NCBI GenBank assembly: GCA_965223405.1
Contig: CBDCWO010000006.1
Coordinates: 6,262,001-6,326,000 of the forward strand
Direction: 5' to 3'
Length of the DNA: 64,000 bases
DNA from: CBDCWO01 sp965223405
Lineage (GTDB): Bacteria > Bacteroidota > Bacteroidia > Chitinophagales > Saprospiraceae
Of this stretch, positions 36,515 through 45,206 are shown one piece after another. Under the pieces are notes generated by a model. That model worked only from the letters and a program-made list of their open reading frames with translations. It did not search any database and was not told the DNA's origin. The position numbers and the translations under genes were made by a program. The stretch's first letter is position 1; each line of letters opens with the position of its first letter.

Positions 36515-39406
36515 ATGAAATATCTATTACGTATCTATCCCCTCTGCTTAATGGCAGTGCTTTATCTGTTATTAACAAGTCAATACAACAATCCTGAAAA
36601 TGGAAAAACCGGAGCACCTGGCGAAGGAGATTGTGCCGATTGCCACACGCCCAATACTGCCATCGATGGGAATATTTCACTCTCTGGCATTCCCGACGTG
36701 CTTTATGCAGGAAACACCTATACGGTTACTTTACGTGTAAATAAGACTGTAGGGAATCCAGTAAATGCTGGTATCCAAATGACTGTAGTTGATGAGGATA
36801 ATAACCGTGTTGGTACTCTATCAAATCCTACGGGAATTTCAGGAATAGTACCTGATATGAACGGGAAAACATATTTCGAACATAAAGGAGGTCCTACCAA
36901 TTTTTATGATTCTACTTTTGCACAGTGGACGGTAGACTGGACTGCTCCCGATAGTATCGATGCCGAAAAAACCGTTTCCTTTTATGCTGGGGCTGTACTA
37001 TCCAATGGAGATTCTACGGTTCAAGGGGATCGCCCGGTAAAAACAGTTTTTAACAGCCCACTACAACAAGGGGTCACCGGTCTGACTGTTTCTTCTAGCC
37101 AACAGGATGTCCTCTGTTTTGGTGAGTCCAGTGGTCGTATCGATTTATCCATTATTGGAGGAAATCTTCCCTATTCCATTCTCTGGAGTACTGGAGATTC
37201 GACAGCCTCTGTAAGTCAACTACAGGCAGGCTCTTATAGTGTCACCGTAAGTGATGCCAATCTGGATACTTTTACTCAAGATTTTATAATCCAGGAACCG
37301 ACTCCTGTGATTATAGAATTAGTGAGTAAAACCCAAATCAACTGTAGCGGGCAAAATAATGGAACGGCTGAAGTACGTACGAGTGGAGGTAAAGGCCCAA
37401 TCACCGTGAGGTGGCCTGACGGTGATACCAGCCACATGCGGAACAATCTTACTGCGAGGACTTATCAGGTTATAGCCACTGATGCAAATGGATGCTCAGA
37501 TACCTTAAACATAACGATCGAAGCCACCATCAATCTTCAGCCCAATACTCAAAAAATAGATGAATCTTTTCCCGGAGCCAACGATGGAATTGCATATATT
37601 GCCCCAACAGGCGGGACTCCACCCTATCTGGTATTATGGAGTAAAGACAATATTACCAGCGATACAATCAGCAACCTCTCCCCCGGAAAATATGTGGTGT
37701 TGTTATCCGATATATCCGGGTGTTTGATTTCAGATACCGTCGAAATACTTAAGGGTACTTGTAAATTGAATGGACAAATTTCACTGATAAATAATGAATG
37801 CTTTGGTGACGAAAACGGATCCATAAGTGTGACAATCGATAGTGCACAGGGTACTACATCATTCCTCTGGTCGACAGGTGATACTACAGCAAGTATTCAC
37901 AACCTTGCTGCGGGTAGCTATGGGGTTACGGCTACTGATACAATAGGTTGTGTCTTCACGGATACAATACAAATTACCGAGCCAGACGAATTACAAGTAA
38001 TCCCCTACTCCACTTCCAACAGTACGTGTAGTTCAGCCAGTGACGGATCCATTATTATTCAAATCAATGGAGGGGTAGCTCCTTATTCAATTGACTGGAG
38101 TCACGGCAGTTCAAGCGATACCTTAAGAGAGTTAACTGCAGGAATATATGCTGCTATAGTCACCGATAGCTTAAATTGCATCGATAGCCTATCTATAGAA
38201 ATAACAGAGGAAGATCGCTTACCTCCGCAGTTAATCAGAACCAGTTTTAATTTAAATCTGGATGCTGCCGGAATTGCCCAATTTCCTAACGATTCGCTGA
38301 TCTCTCTAATCGTAGACAATTGTGATATCGATTCGGTGTACCTGGAAAAGAATAGTTTTGACTGCAGTCAACTGGGGGAAAATCGAGTGCAGTTAACAGC
38401 TCAGGATGGTTCGGGCAATGTATTGATTGATACCCTAACTATCATAGTTATCGATAACCTGGGCCCCGTATTTACACCCAAAGAAAATATTTTTTCGCGT
38501 TTTTGCTCCGGATTTGTCTATAACTTACCCACTGCAACGGATAATTGTGGTTTGGATACCATTAGATTGATTGAAGGAATTGGGCCAGAAGGAATTTTTC
38601 CTTTAGGCAATACATCGGAAAAGTATTTGGCCATCGATGAATTTGGGAATAGCAGTACGTACAGTTTCTTGGTGAACATTGATCCGGATGTGGAGTTTAG
38701 TCCGGTGTATCAGTTGCCTTCCTGCCCAGGTAATACCGACGGAAATATTCAATTGACCCCTTCGGTCGACACCATTGTATTTTCCTACATTTGGGCTAAT
38801 GGAAGTACCGGAAAACAACTTGATAGTATAAGTGCCGGTGTTTATCCGGTGTTGATCAGCGATACACTTGGATGCCAATACAATGATACCTTCATGTTAT
38901 CCGATCCACTGTTTCACATAACAATCGACTCCACCTCTCAACCCGGCGAAGATACAAATGGCTTTATTTCCATTCAAATCTCAGGAGGAGTTGCACCTTA
39001 CGATATTGAATGGTCAAAAGATGGAGAAGTGATACTTCAAGACGTTTTTGATGCTGGTGGGCTGGCAGCAGGTGAATACATAGTCAGAGTTGAAGATGAT
39101 GAGGGTTGTGTGGTAACCAGCGACACGATCACGCTTGAAAAGACCTCCAACTTGTATGATCCGATATTAGATGAAGTTAAGGTTTTCCCCAATCCAGCTA
39201 GAAGCAGGTTAAATATCGAACTTCCAGCAGCTGTGGTATTGGAAAAAGCAGCTATATATACCTTTACCGGATTTCGCATCTTCCAGATGGAAGCCAATGA
39301 TCTTGATAATATTATACTGCCGTCCCTACCCACGGGAATGTACATTATCAAATTGGATACTGATCAAGGAGAGGTCATGCGAAAATTGGTAATTTATTCA
39401 GAATAA
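36515..39406 (+). CDS. T9SS-secreted SprB-repeat protein with N-terminal CxxCH motif
   Basis: 963 residues. A signal-anchor-like N-terminus is followed by GEGDCADCHTP near residue 45, a CxxCH haem-binding motif. A beta-sandwich of the 'choice-of-anchor V' type comes next (about 50-190). Several SprB-like repeats follow, recognisable by W-S-x-G-D-T-T and L-x-A-G-x-Y-x-V-x-x-x-D. The C-terminus (VFPNPARSRLNIELP ... GMYIIKLDT) is a type A T9SS sorting domain. SprB repeats occur in gliding adhesins, so a cell-surface adhesin is likely. Haem attachment is a motif-level prediction only. Confidence 0.82.
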   Translation: MKYLLRIYPLCLMAVLYLLLTSQYNNPENGKTGAPGEGDCADCHTPNTAIDGNISLSGIPDVLYAGNTYTVTLRVNKTVGNPVNAGIQMTVVDEDNNRVGTLSNPTGISGIVPDMNGKTYFEHKGGPTNFYDSTFAQWTVDWTAPDSIDAEKTVSFYAGAVLSNGDSTVQGDRPVKTVFNSPLQQGVTGLTVSSSQQDVLCFGESSGRIDLSIIGGNLPYSILWSTGDSTASVSQLQAGSYSVTVSDANLDTFTQDFIIQEPTPVIIELVSKTQINCSGQNNGTAEVRTSGGKGPITVRWPDGDTSHMRNNLTARTYQVIATDANGCSDTLNITIEATINLQPNTQKIDESFPGANDGIAYIAPTGGTPPYLVLWSKDNITSDTISNLSPGKYVVLLSDISGCLISDTVEILKGTCKLNGQISLINNECFGDENGSISVTIDSAQGTTSFLWSTGDTTASIHNLAAGSYGVTATDTIGCVFTDTIQITEPDELQVIPYSTSNSTCSSASDGSIIIQINGGVAPYSIDWSHGSSSDTLRELTAGIYAAIVTDSLNCIDSLSIEITEEDRLPPQLIRTSFNLNLDAAGIAQFPNDSLISLIVDNCDIDSVYLEKNSFDCSQLGENRVQLTAQDGSGNVLIDTLTIIVIDNLGPVFTPKENIFSRFCSGFVYNLPTATDNCGLDTIRLIEGIGPEGIFPLGNTSEKYLAIDEFGNSSTYSFLVNIDPDVEFSPVYQLPSCPGNTDGNIQLTPSVDTIVFSYIWANGSTGKQLDSISAGVYPVLISDTLGCQYNDTFMLSDPLFHITIDSTSQPGEDTNGFISIQISGGVAPYDIEWSKDGEVILQDVFDAGGLAAGEYIVRVEDDEGCVVTSDTITLEKTSNLYDPILDEVKVFPNPARSRLNIELPAAVVLEKAAIYTFTGFRIFQMEANDLDNIILPSLPTGMYIIKLDTDQGEVMRKLVIYSE

Positions 39407-39661
39407 AGGATATTACCCAAAGACAGTGACTATGTAAACTGTATAAAGCAGACTTCAAGGTAAATCTTGCGGAGGCGATCTTGCCATATATCCAAGCATT
39501 TTCCAGGCCCATACAGCCTAGATCCTCCCTGAGGATAAATCTGTGAAATGTTGTTTATCCTAATCCTACATTAATTCTAAAATGGTGCCGTTTTAACACT
39601 TATACTGGAATATTTAAAACTTTCATAACATTTTATTGTCTTAACATTTGTTGTATATACA

Positions 39662-39669
39662 TATATTTG
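39662..39669 (+). promoter_or_regulatory. -7 box (TATATTTG) five bases before the MarR start
   Basis: TAnnTTTG match ending 5 nt before the ATG at 39675; the predicted transcript is leaderless or nearly so. The layout is almost identical to that before the BlaI-type gene at 63536. Confidence 0.55.
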
Positions 39670-39674
39670 CACTC

Positions 39675-40127
39675 ATGAACATTGAATCCGCAATTCAACA
39701 AAAAGAATTCAAAAGCAATCGTCATAAGCTTGATGTGAACATGATTTATACCGGGTCCTGGTTGATGTTAATGAAGAAGCGCGTGCTTAGTCCTTTTAAC
39801 TTATCGCCTCAGCAATTCAACATTCTGAGGATTTTGAGAGGAAGTAGACCCAAACCCTGTTCTTTAAAAGTAGTAAGCGAAAGGATGCTTGACAAGAGCT
39901 CGAATACTTCTCGCTTGGTGGACAAGCTACTGGATAAAAAGTGGGTAGACAGGGTTATTTGTCCATCGGATCGTCGCAAGGTCGAAATTGAGATTTCGGA
40001 AGAAGGATTGGAAATTGTGGAAAAAGCTTCAATGGCCATTGAGGATGATTTGATGGCCACTTATCAAAACTTAACTGATGATGAAGTCGACACCCTAAAC
40101 AGATTATTAAACAAAATTCGGAGATAA
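39675..40127 (+). CDS. MarR-family transcriptional regulator
   Basis: 150 residues with the winged-helix core (LSPQQFNILRILRGSRPKPCSLKVVSERMLDKSSNTSRLVDKLLDKKWVDR, with the wing at CPSDRRKVEIEI). The ATG at 39675 is preferred over an upstream TTG, because a -7 box fills the space between. It is probably a dimeric repressor. The YceI gene 31 nt downstream is the likely regulated partner, a pairing common in Bacteroidota. Confidence 0.9.
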   Translation: MNIESAIQQKEFKSNRHKLDVNMIYTGSWLMLMKKRVLSPFNLSPQQFNILRILRGSRPKPCSLKVVSERMLDKSSNTSRLVDKLLDKKWVDRVICPSDRRKVEIEISEEGLEIVEKASMAIEDDLMATYQNLTDDEVDTLNRLLNKIRR

Positions 40128-40158
40128 ATTAATTATTAACTCAATTTAAATTACAATT

Positions 40159-40740
40159 ATGAACAAACAGATTTTTTCATTGATTTTCAGCTTATTGATT
40201 GGAACCGGTTTAGGTTTTGCCAATGACAATCCAATTTTGAAGAAAGTAAATGTTGAAAAAAGTACTTTGATCTGGACAGCCTCCAAGGTTACAGGCACAC
40301 ATACCGGTACCGTCGCTCTAAAAGACGGTGGTCTGGAATTTGATGATAAAGGTATGTTAAAAGGTGGAAGTTTTGAAATTGATATGACCACTATTGCCAA
40401 TACAGATTTGGGCGATCGAATGCGAGGAAAACTGGAAGGGCATTTAAAGTCTGATGACTTCTTTGGAGTCGAAACCCATCCTTCTTCTTTTGTGAAATTA
40501 AAGAAAGTAATCAGCCGTGGAACGCCTGGAGATTACAAAGTTGTCGCTGATCTCACGATCAAGGGAATTACGAAAGAGATTAAGTTTTTTGCCAAAGTAA
40601 CAGATCAAAATGCAACAGCCAATATTACTATAGACCGGTCTGAGTACAACGTAAGATATGGTTCAGGAAGCTTTTTTGACAACTTAGGTGACAAAACCAT
40701 CTACGACGAATTTGAAATTAAAGTCAATCTGGCACTTTAG
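40159..40740 (+). CDS. YceI-family periplasmic lipid-binding-like protein
   Basis: 193 residues: a signal peptide ending near GLGFAN (residue 22), then the YceI lipocalin-like barrel (STLIWTASKVTGTHTGTVALKDG, MTTIANTDLGDRMRGKLEGHLKSDDFFGVETHP, ADLTIKGITKEI). Members bind polyisoprenoid-type lipids in a central pocket; no enzymatic activity is expected. It is transcribed with the MarR gene just upstream. Confidence 0.92.
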   Translation: MNKQIFSLIFSLLIGTGLGFANDNPILKKVNVEKSTLIWTASKVTGTHTGTVALKDGGLEFDDKGMLKGGSFEIDMTTIANTDLGDRMRGKLEGHLKSDDFFGVETHPSSFVKLKKVISRGTPGDYKVVADLTIKGITKEIKFFAKVTDQNATANITIDRSEYNVRYGSGSFFDNLGDKTIYDEFEIKVNLAL

Positions 40741-40905
40741 TGGTTGTGAGTTGTGAGATATGAGCGAGCACTCAGGAATGATGGTAATGAGATATGAGCT
40801 TTGAGTTGTGAGATTAGTAAAATAGCTCATAGTGTCAAGGATATCAGTAGTCAGATGTCAGATGTCAGAAGATAAAGAATAGTTGTGTGTTTAGTACTTC
40901 GGTCT
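40741..40905. repeat. GAGTTGTGAG-type and CAGATGT/TCTGAC-type short repeats
   Basis: Gap between the convergent YceI and NADH dehydrogenase genes. It contains TTGTGAGTTGTGAGATATGAG and a second ATATGAG..GAGTTGTGAG block, then TCAGATGTCAGATGTCAGA and, inverted, TCTGACTTCTGACGTCTGA. The inverted part may form a weak hairpin. Related GAGTTGTGAG tracts occur at 42296, 42502 and 46672. Confidence 0.5.
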
Positions 40906-42252
40906 TCACATGTCTGACTTCTGACGTCTGATTTTTGTTTTCTGGGAATCCTGATCTTCCAAAGTAGACTTGGGCTTAATAATCAATCTCAACGATTGAT
41001 CATAGGTAATATAATTCCAGATCCAATTGATGACTACAAACAGTTTATTTTTAACCCCTATTAAATTGTAGATGTGCACAAACAGCCAGGCCACCCAGGC
41101 CCAGAAGCCGCTAAAGCTAATCTTGCCCAGATCTACAACTGCCTTGTTTCGACCGATGGTTGCCATCGAACCTTTATCCTTATAGCGAAAATGCCGCAGA
41201 GGTTTTTGCTGATTTAAAGCTTTCAAATTGCGCGCCAGTAGCTTGGCCTGTTGCATCGCTGGTTGAGCTACCTGCGGATGCCCATCCGGATATGCCTGAT
41301 CTTCAACCATCAAAGCAATGTCTCCAATCGCAAAAACATTCTCACACCCCTCTACCTGATTATAACTGTTTACCTTGATTCGATTGCGCCTGCATTTAGC
41401 CGGATCCGGAACACCAGAAAGTAGATTACCGGTTACCCCTGCTGCCCAAATCACCTTGGTGCATCCGATTGTTTCTCCATTTTGGAATATGACCTCCCGA
41501 CCATTGTAATCCTTGACCCGAGCATTAGTTTTCACGATGACTCCCATCCTGGTTAAAAATCTCATGGCATCTCTTGAAGCTTTTTGTGACATTCCTGGCA
41601 GCAAATGCGGTCCGGCCTGAACCAAATAGATATCCACTTCTTTACTATCTAATTCTGTGTAATCCTTCGGTAGAATGTAGCTCTTCATCTCAGCAAGAGC
41701 CCCAGCCAATTCTACTCCCGTTGGTCCCCCACCCACGATCACAATATCTAAAAACTGTTGTCTGGTCTTAAAATCTCCGGTTATCAATGCTTCCTCAAAA
41801 TCGGATAACAAAGTATTACGCAGGTACAAGGAATCTGAAATCGATTTTAGAGAATGTGTGTTTTTTTCAAAATTTGAATTTCCAAAATAATTTGTTTTAG
41901 TACCAATGGCGATGATCAGATAGTCGTATGTAAGTCGTCCTAGAGTAGTTTGAATGCAATTTCTGTCAGGTTGAACTTCAGTGACTTCGGCCACCCTAAA
42001 ATAGACGTTTGGTGCACTCCTGAAGACTTTCCTAAAAGGAAAACTAATCGAACTGGGCTCCAATCCAGACATTGCCACCTGATAAAATAGGGGCTGGAAT
42101 TGATGGTAGTTATTCTTATCAAGTAATACCACCTGAAATTCCTGACCACGTAATTTTTTAGCTAATGTCAAGCCCCCAAAACCACCACCTATGATTACCA
42201 CTCTTGGTGCACTACTTTTAGGAAGATTCAATTCAAGTTCCTGTTTATTCAT
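40906..42252 (-). CDS. ndh: Type II NADH dehydrogenase-like FAD oxidoreductase
   Basis: 448 residues from the ATG at 42252. The N-terminal FAD-binding GGGFGG loop is near residue 22, followed by NNYHQFQPLFYQVA (typical of NDH-2), a second NAD-binding GGGPTGVELAG near 175, and VFAIGDIA near 315. The C-terminal amphipathic part (FVHIYNLIGVKNKL) should attach it to the membrane. It passes electrons from NADH to quinone without pumping. The frame is open further upstream, but that extension runs into a dispersed repeat and is rejected. Confidence 0.88.
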   Translation of the reverse strand: MNKQELELNLPKSSAPRVVIIGGGFGGLTLAKKLRGQEFQVVLLDKNNYHQFQPLFYQVAMSGLEPSSISFPFRKVFRSAPNVYFRVAEVTEVQPDRNCIQTTLGRLTYDYLIIAIGTKTNYFGNSNFEKNTHSLKSISDSLYLRNTLLSDFEEALITGDFKTRQQFLDIVIVGGGPTGVELAGALAEMKSYILPKDYTELDSKEVDIYLVQAGPHLLPGMSQKASRDAMRFLTRMGVIVKTNARVKDYNGREVIFQNGETIGCTKVIWAAGVTGNLLSGVPDPAKCRRNRIKVNSYNQVEGCENVFAIGDIALMVEDQAYPDGHPQVAQPAMQQAKLLARNLKALNQQKPLRHFRYKDKGSMATIGRNKAVVDLGKISFSGFWAWVAWLFVHIYNLIGVKNKLFVVINWIWNYITYDQSLRLIIKPKSTLEDQDSQKTKIRRQKSDM

Positions 42253-42330
42253 GCCTGCAATAATAGTAACAATATTTTGCAAAGCCAATTGAGGGAGTTG
42301 TGAGTTGTGAGTTTGTAGATTGTAGATGCA

Positions 42331-42397
42331 TAAATAAGGTTGACCGTTTTTCAACTTATAATTTATGTGGAATTGTGTACTGCTTTGCCTGCCATAG
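42331..42397. repeat. 67-bp direct repeat, copy 1
   Basis: Nearly identical to 46720-46787 (one inserted base there) and in the same orientation. It begins TAAATAAGGTTGACCG and ends TGCCTGCCATAG. The two copies bracket the propeller-lipoprotein region. Confidence 0.9.
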
Positions 42398-42414
42398 CTT
42401 TAAGCTAAGGCAGG
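42388..42414. repeat. Palindrome at the end of the direct repeat
   Basis: CCTGCCatAGCTT-t-AAGCTaaGGCAGG is a hairpin with one internal mismatch pair region. Copy 2 of the repeat keeps only the left arm. The remainder of the 42253-42811 gap has GAGTTGTGAG tracts (42296, 42502) and no gene. Confidence 0.6.
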
Positions 42415-42796
42415 TGGAATTGTTTAAATGTTCAAATAATTTTTTAAAAAAAATGAACCCGGATCAAGCCAAAGGCCAATGTCGGGGACGGTGGTTGGTG
42501 AAAGAGTTGTGAGTTGTGTTCTGACGAGCTTCTATGTCAGCATTTTGTAGTGAGTTGTAAGATGATTCTGATTCCTCTGGTTTGTTGAATTGTGTAATTG
42601 CTTAAAGTGTTAGAGTTAGAACCGGATTTTAAGGATTTAACAGGATGCGCCAGGATTGTTTTATTAGTGAAAACTGGAATCATTTGTTTTTTATGGTTTA
42701 ATTTTGACAAAAGCAATAATTAGATCTTCGGGACCAAATTCTTTTATTGGATTCGGATATGACGAAGAAGCATTCGTATCTTCGAGATTTAAAAGT

Positions 42797-42853
42797 CTAC
42801 TTCAAATACAGATATCAATTCTGTCCTACTTCAAATACAGATATCAATTCTGT
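42797..42853. repeat. 29-bp tandem duplication across the end of a propeller gene
   Basis: CTACTTCAAATACAGATATC... occurs twice head-to-tail (copies begin at 42797 and 42826). The period of 29 is not a multiple of three, and the duplication lies over the gene's stop codon. Confidence 0.9.
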
Positions 42854-43912
42854 TTTGTATTGATCCAGTGAAGTTATTCTAAATGGCAATCCGTTCCACT
42901 TTGCAAAGACCGATTTAATGTCAAATTTTACAAACTGATTATTATCTTTATTATTGCCGGTAATTACCCAATACCGATACCCATTCGGAATGTGGTATAC
43001 ATAAGACAACAAAAAATCATTAAATTCGTGGACCATTTTTATTTCACAAATACCATTATCCTTGATCTTATTTCCTAATTCAAGACCTTTGTGAATATTT
43101 GTGCTTTCAATTTTGTCTAATTCTACGATTTTCTCTCGATCTACCCATAAACTACTATCAAATCTATACTTGATATGTATTGAGTTGGAATCCAGACTAT
43201 AAACATTATTGGAAAAAGGATATATAAATAATAGATTATTGTTCTCAGAGGTAAAAAAAAATCTTTGCAAGATACTATTTCTATACGCTCCTCCTTCCTG
43301 AATATATAATTGATTTACTCCAAAACTCTCTTTATTGATTCTGGTGACTACATAATTCAGTGTTTGATTATTAACAGTTTGAATACTACCGCTTCCTGGC
43401 ATTCCCAAAATATGAAAATACAAATTCCCATGCCTATCACTAGAAAAAAAATCATGGTGGTAATCATCATTCGAGATAAGCTGATTATCGGTTATAAAGT
43501 TTCCACTGAAATCATATCTGAATATTGTTTTTGTATGTGTATCATAAAGTAAAATTTGCCTTAATTCCTTATCAATAACAAAATCTCTGATATTCCTGGG
43601 GATATTTGGGTAGTTTTTTTGGTTTATTTTCCAAAGTATATTTCCGTTCCTTTCAAAAGCAGTTAGTTCGTTTCTATTTCCGGTCAGATATACGCAAAAG
43701 GATGGAATACATTTGACTCTATTATAATTTCCATAATTAGCTTTAGTACCCAAATTAACATAAGTTATCGTATCAATTAATTCATCTAGTCCAATTTCTT
43801 GGTCGGTCTTAAAATTGAAGTATATAGTATTTTCATCTAATAGTTTAGTTTTATAGCACCCATAAACCATAATAGTAAATATAAATAGTGCTATTTTCGA
43901 ATTTTTATACAT
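42815..43912 (-). CDS. 6-bladed beta-propeller lipoprotein (BF3164-like)
   Basis: 365 residues from the ATG at 43912. A lipobox leader (MVYGC) precedes a beta-propeller with blade motifs such as ELTAFERNGNILWKI, ILLYDTHTKTIFRYDFSGNF and NNVYSLDSNSIHIKYRFD. The family is common on Bacteroidota surfaces; ligand and function are unknown. The last residues (EVGQN) come from a 29-bp tandem duplication; without it the frame would end E-V-D-F. A paralogue lies at 45207, and a broken one between. Confidence 0.78.
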   Translation of the reverse strand: MYKNSKIALFIFTIMVYGCYKTKLLDENTIYFNFKTDQEIGLDELIDTITYVNLGTKANYGNYNRVKCIPSFCVYLTGNRNELTAFERNGNILWKINQKNYPNIPRNIRDFVIDKELRQILLYDTHTKTIFRYDFSGNFITDNQLISNDDYHHDFFSSDRHGNLYFHILGMPGSGSIQTVNNQTLNYVVTRINKESFGVNQLYIQEGGAYRNSILQRFFFTSENNNLLFIYPFSNNVYSLDSNSIHIKYRFDSSLWVDREKIVELDKIESTNIHKGLELGNKIKDNGICEIKMVHEFNDFLLSYVYHIPNGYRYWVITGNNKDNNQFVKFDIKSVFAKWNGLPFRITSLDQYKTELISVFEVGQN

Positions 43913-44107
43913 CAAATAGTATTTTACTTAAATAAGATAATAACCAAAGTCCAACTTGAGATTTTGGGTTCTTGTATTTATAAACAAACTGCTACGCAAG
44001 GTGCTGGCCACAATACACCCATTAGTTATAAATGATGTGAATGTCCATATAGGTTTTTAGTTTAAGTTTATCTCATAAAATAATAAGATCTCCGAAGGAA
44101 CAAAGTA

Positions 44108-44853
44108 TCAAAAATAGACCAATCTCAAAACATCTTGATTGTGATTTATATAAATTATGTCATCTTGACTCAAATGATTCTTTTTTATTTTGTTAGGTTC
44201 TTTTGAAACAATGAATTTGAGTTCAATTAATTTAATAAAATCATAAACAATTCCCTTTGAAGCAATCATCTGAGGTATGAATCCTGGTCCTCTGCCAAGA
44301 TCATCGGTATATCCTCCTCCAGAACAAAACTACCTATCTTACCCATTTCTTTTGTACACTTGTTTTATGAATTGTAAATTACCTCTTGCTTATATCAATT
44401 TGCTACGAAATAAAAAACGCAACCAAAGTTTAAGCACTTGACAATTGTGCAGGTTTTCCTAATGTATTCCTGATCCATATTGTCTTCAAAATCATATTTC
44501 ATCAATGGTGTAATTGCATTATTATGTAAATTTAATATACCAAAATTTGCCTCATTAAAAATATCAACACCTCCATGAATTGATGTATATACCTTATGGC
44601 TTAATATTGTTTTTGATTTTAAATGATTAAAAACCATGGGTTCACGTTCAAAAAGCTCTTTTTGGATAGATAAATTTTGATTCATTATTACTATTGAGTG
44701 TAAATTCTTGTGATATAACGGCCTCGGTTGATAACTCATTAAACTGCCATCTGGTAATATATATACATATAATCGTTCAAATTTTGAAATTTTTTCTTAA
44801 GTGAGGTCTGTGAATATAGATATGGGTCATGCAGAATTTTATAGCTATTTTAC
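44108..44853 (-). pseudogene. Frameshifted remnant of a 6-bladed beta-propeller lipoprotein
   Basis: The pieces are collinear with the middle and end of the intact propeller genes. First DPYLYSQTSL (to about 44800), then a shift at an A-run into KISKFERLYVYILPDGSL and a 114-codon stretch with YDFEDNMDQEYIRK. Two in-frame stops follow (TGA at 44395 and a TAA 12 codons later) and lead to MGKIGSFV. A second shift gives SGGGYTDDLGRGPGFIPQM ... DDIIYINHNQDVLRLVYF-stop, the usual end of the family. The N-terminal third with the lipobox is missing. Dead gene. Confidence 0.65.
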
Positions 44854-44886
44854 GGTGAAGGTATAGAAGGTTGACGACATGTACGA

Positions 44887-44948
44887 CGAGCTTCGCTATC
44901 AGCACATAGTCGAGCTTTGCTATCAGTAGTGCGAGCTGCACTGCTAGC
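44887..44948. repeat. 24-bp-period tandem repeat
   Basis: CGAGCTTCGCTATCAG at 44887 recurs as CGAGCTTTGCTATCAG at 44911 and in decayed form near 44932. The gap 44854-45206 otherwise has a small hairpin (AAATGGTT-gttaa-AACCATTT, 44967-44987) and the 30-bp dispersed repeat, and no gene. Confidence 0.6.
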
Positions 44949-45060
44949 TTTTACGTTCGATATTAAAAATGGTTGTTAAAACCATTTCTTTGGCTGTTGA
45001 GGAGTTAATAATTATTATACAATTGGCTAAATTTAATAGCTGTTACACTTCTGCTTAATA

Positions 45061-45090
45061 CAGATCCCGAACATTTGCTGCTTAGGCAGC
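45061..45090. repeat. 30-bp dispersed repeat, copy 1
   Basis: CAGATCCCGAACATTTGCTG... is identical over 30 bp to 46538-46567; after diverged sequence both copies run into GGATGACCTA. It contains the palindromic GCTGCTTAGGCAGC. Confidence 0.85.
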
Positions 45091-45206
45091 CAATCTTGCC
45101 CGTCTGAGGTGGGTTCAGGATGACCTATGCTTTTTTGTTTGAGGAGCTAGGTAGCTCATCGAGCCAATCAAAAGGGTTGGAATAGATGCTCCGAAAAGAA
45201 GATAAT

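Noticed and set aside
42253..42354. N-terminal extension of the NADH dehydrogenase frame
   Set aside because: The extra 34 codons are the other copy of the same repeat (again KNGQPYL); the FAD-binding start fits the ATG at 42252.
44395..44739. Independent 114-residue small gene
   Set aside because: Flanking frames continue the same propeller homology across shifts and stops, so it is one segment of a dead gene.
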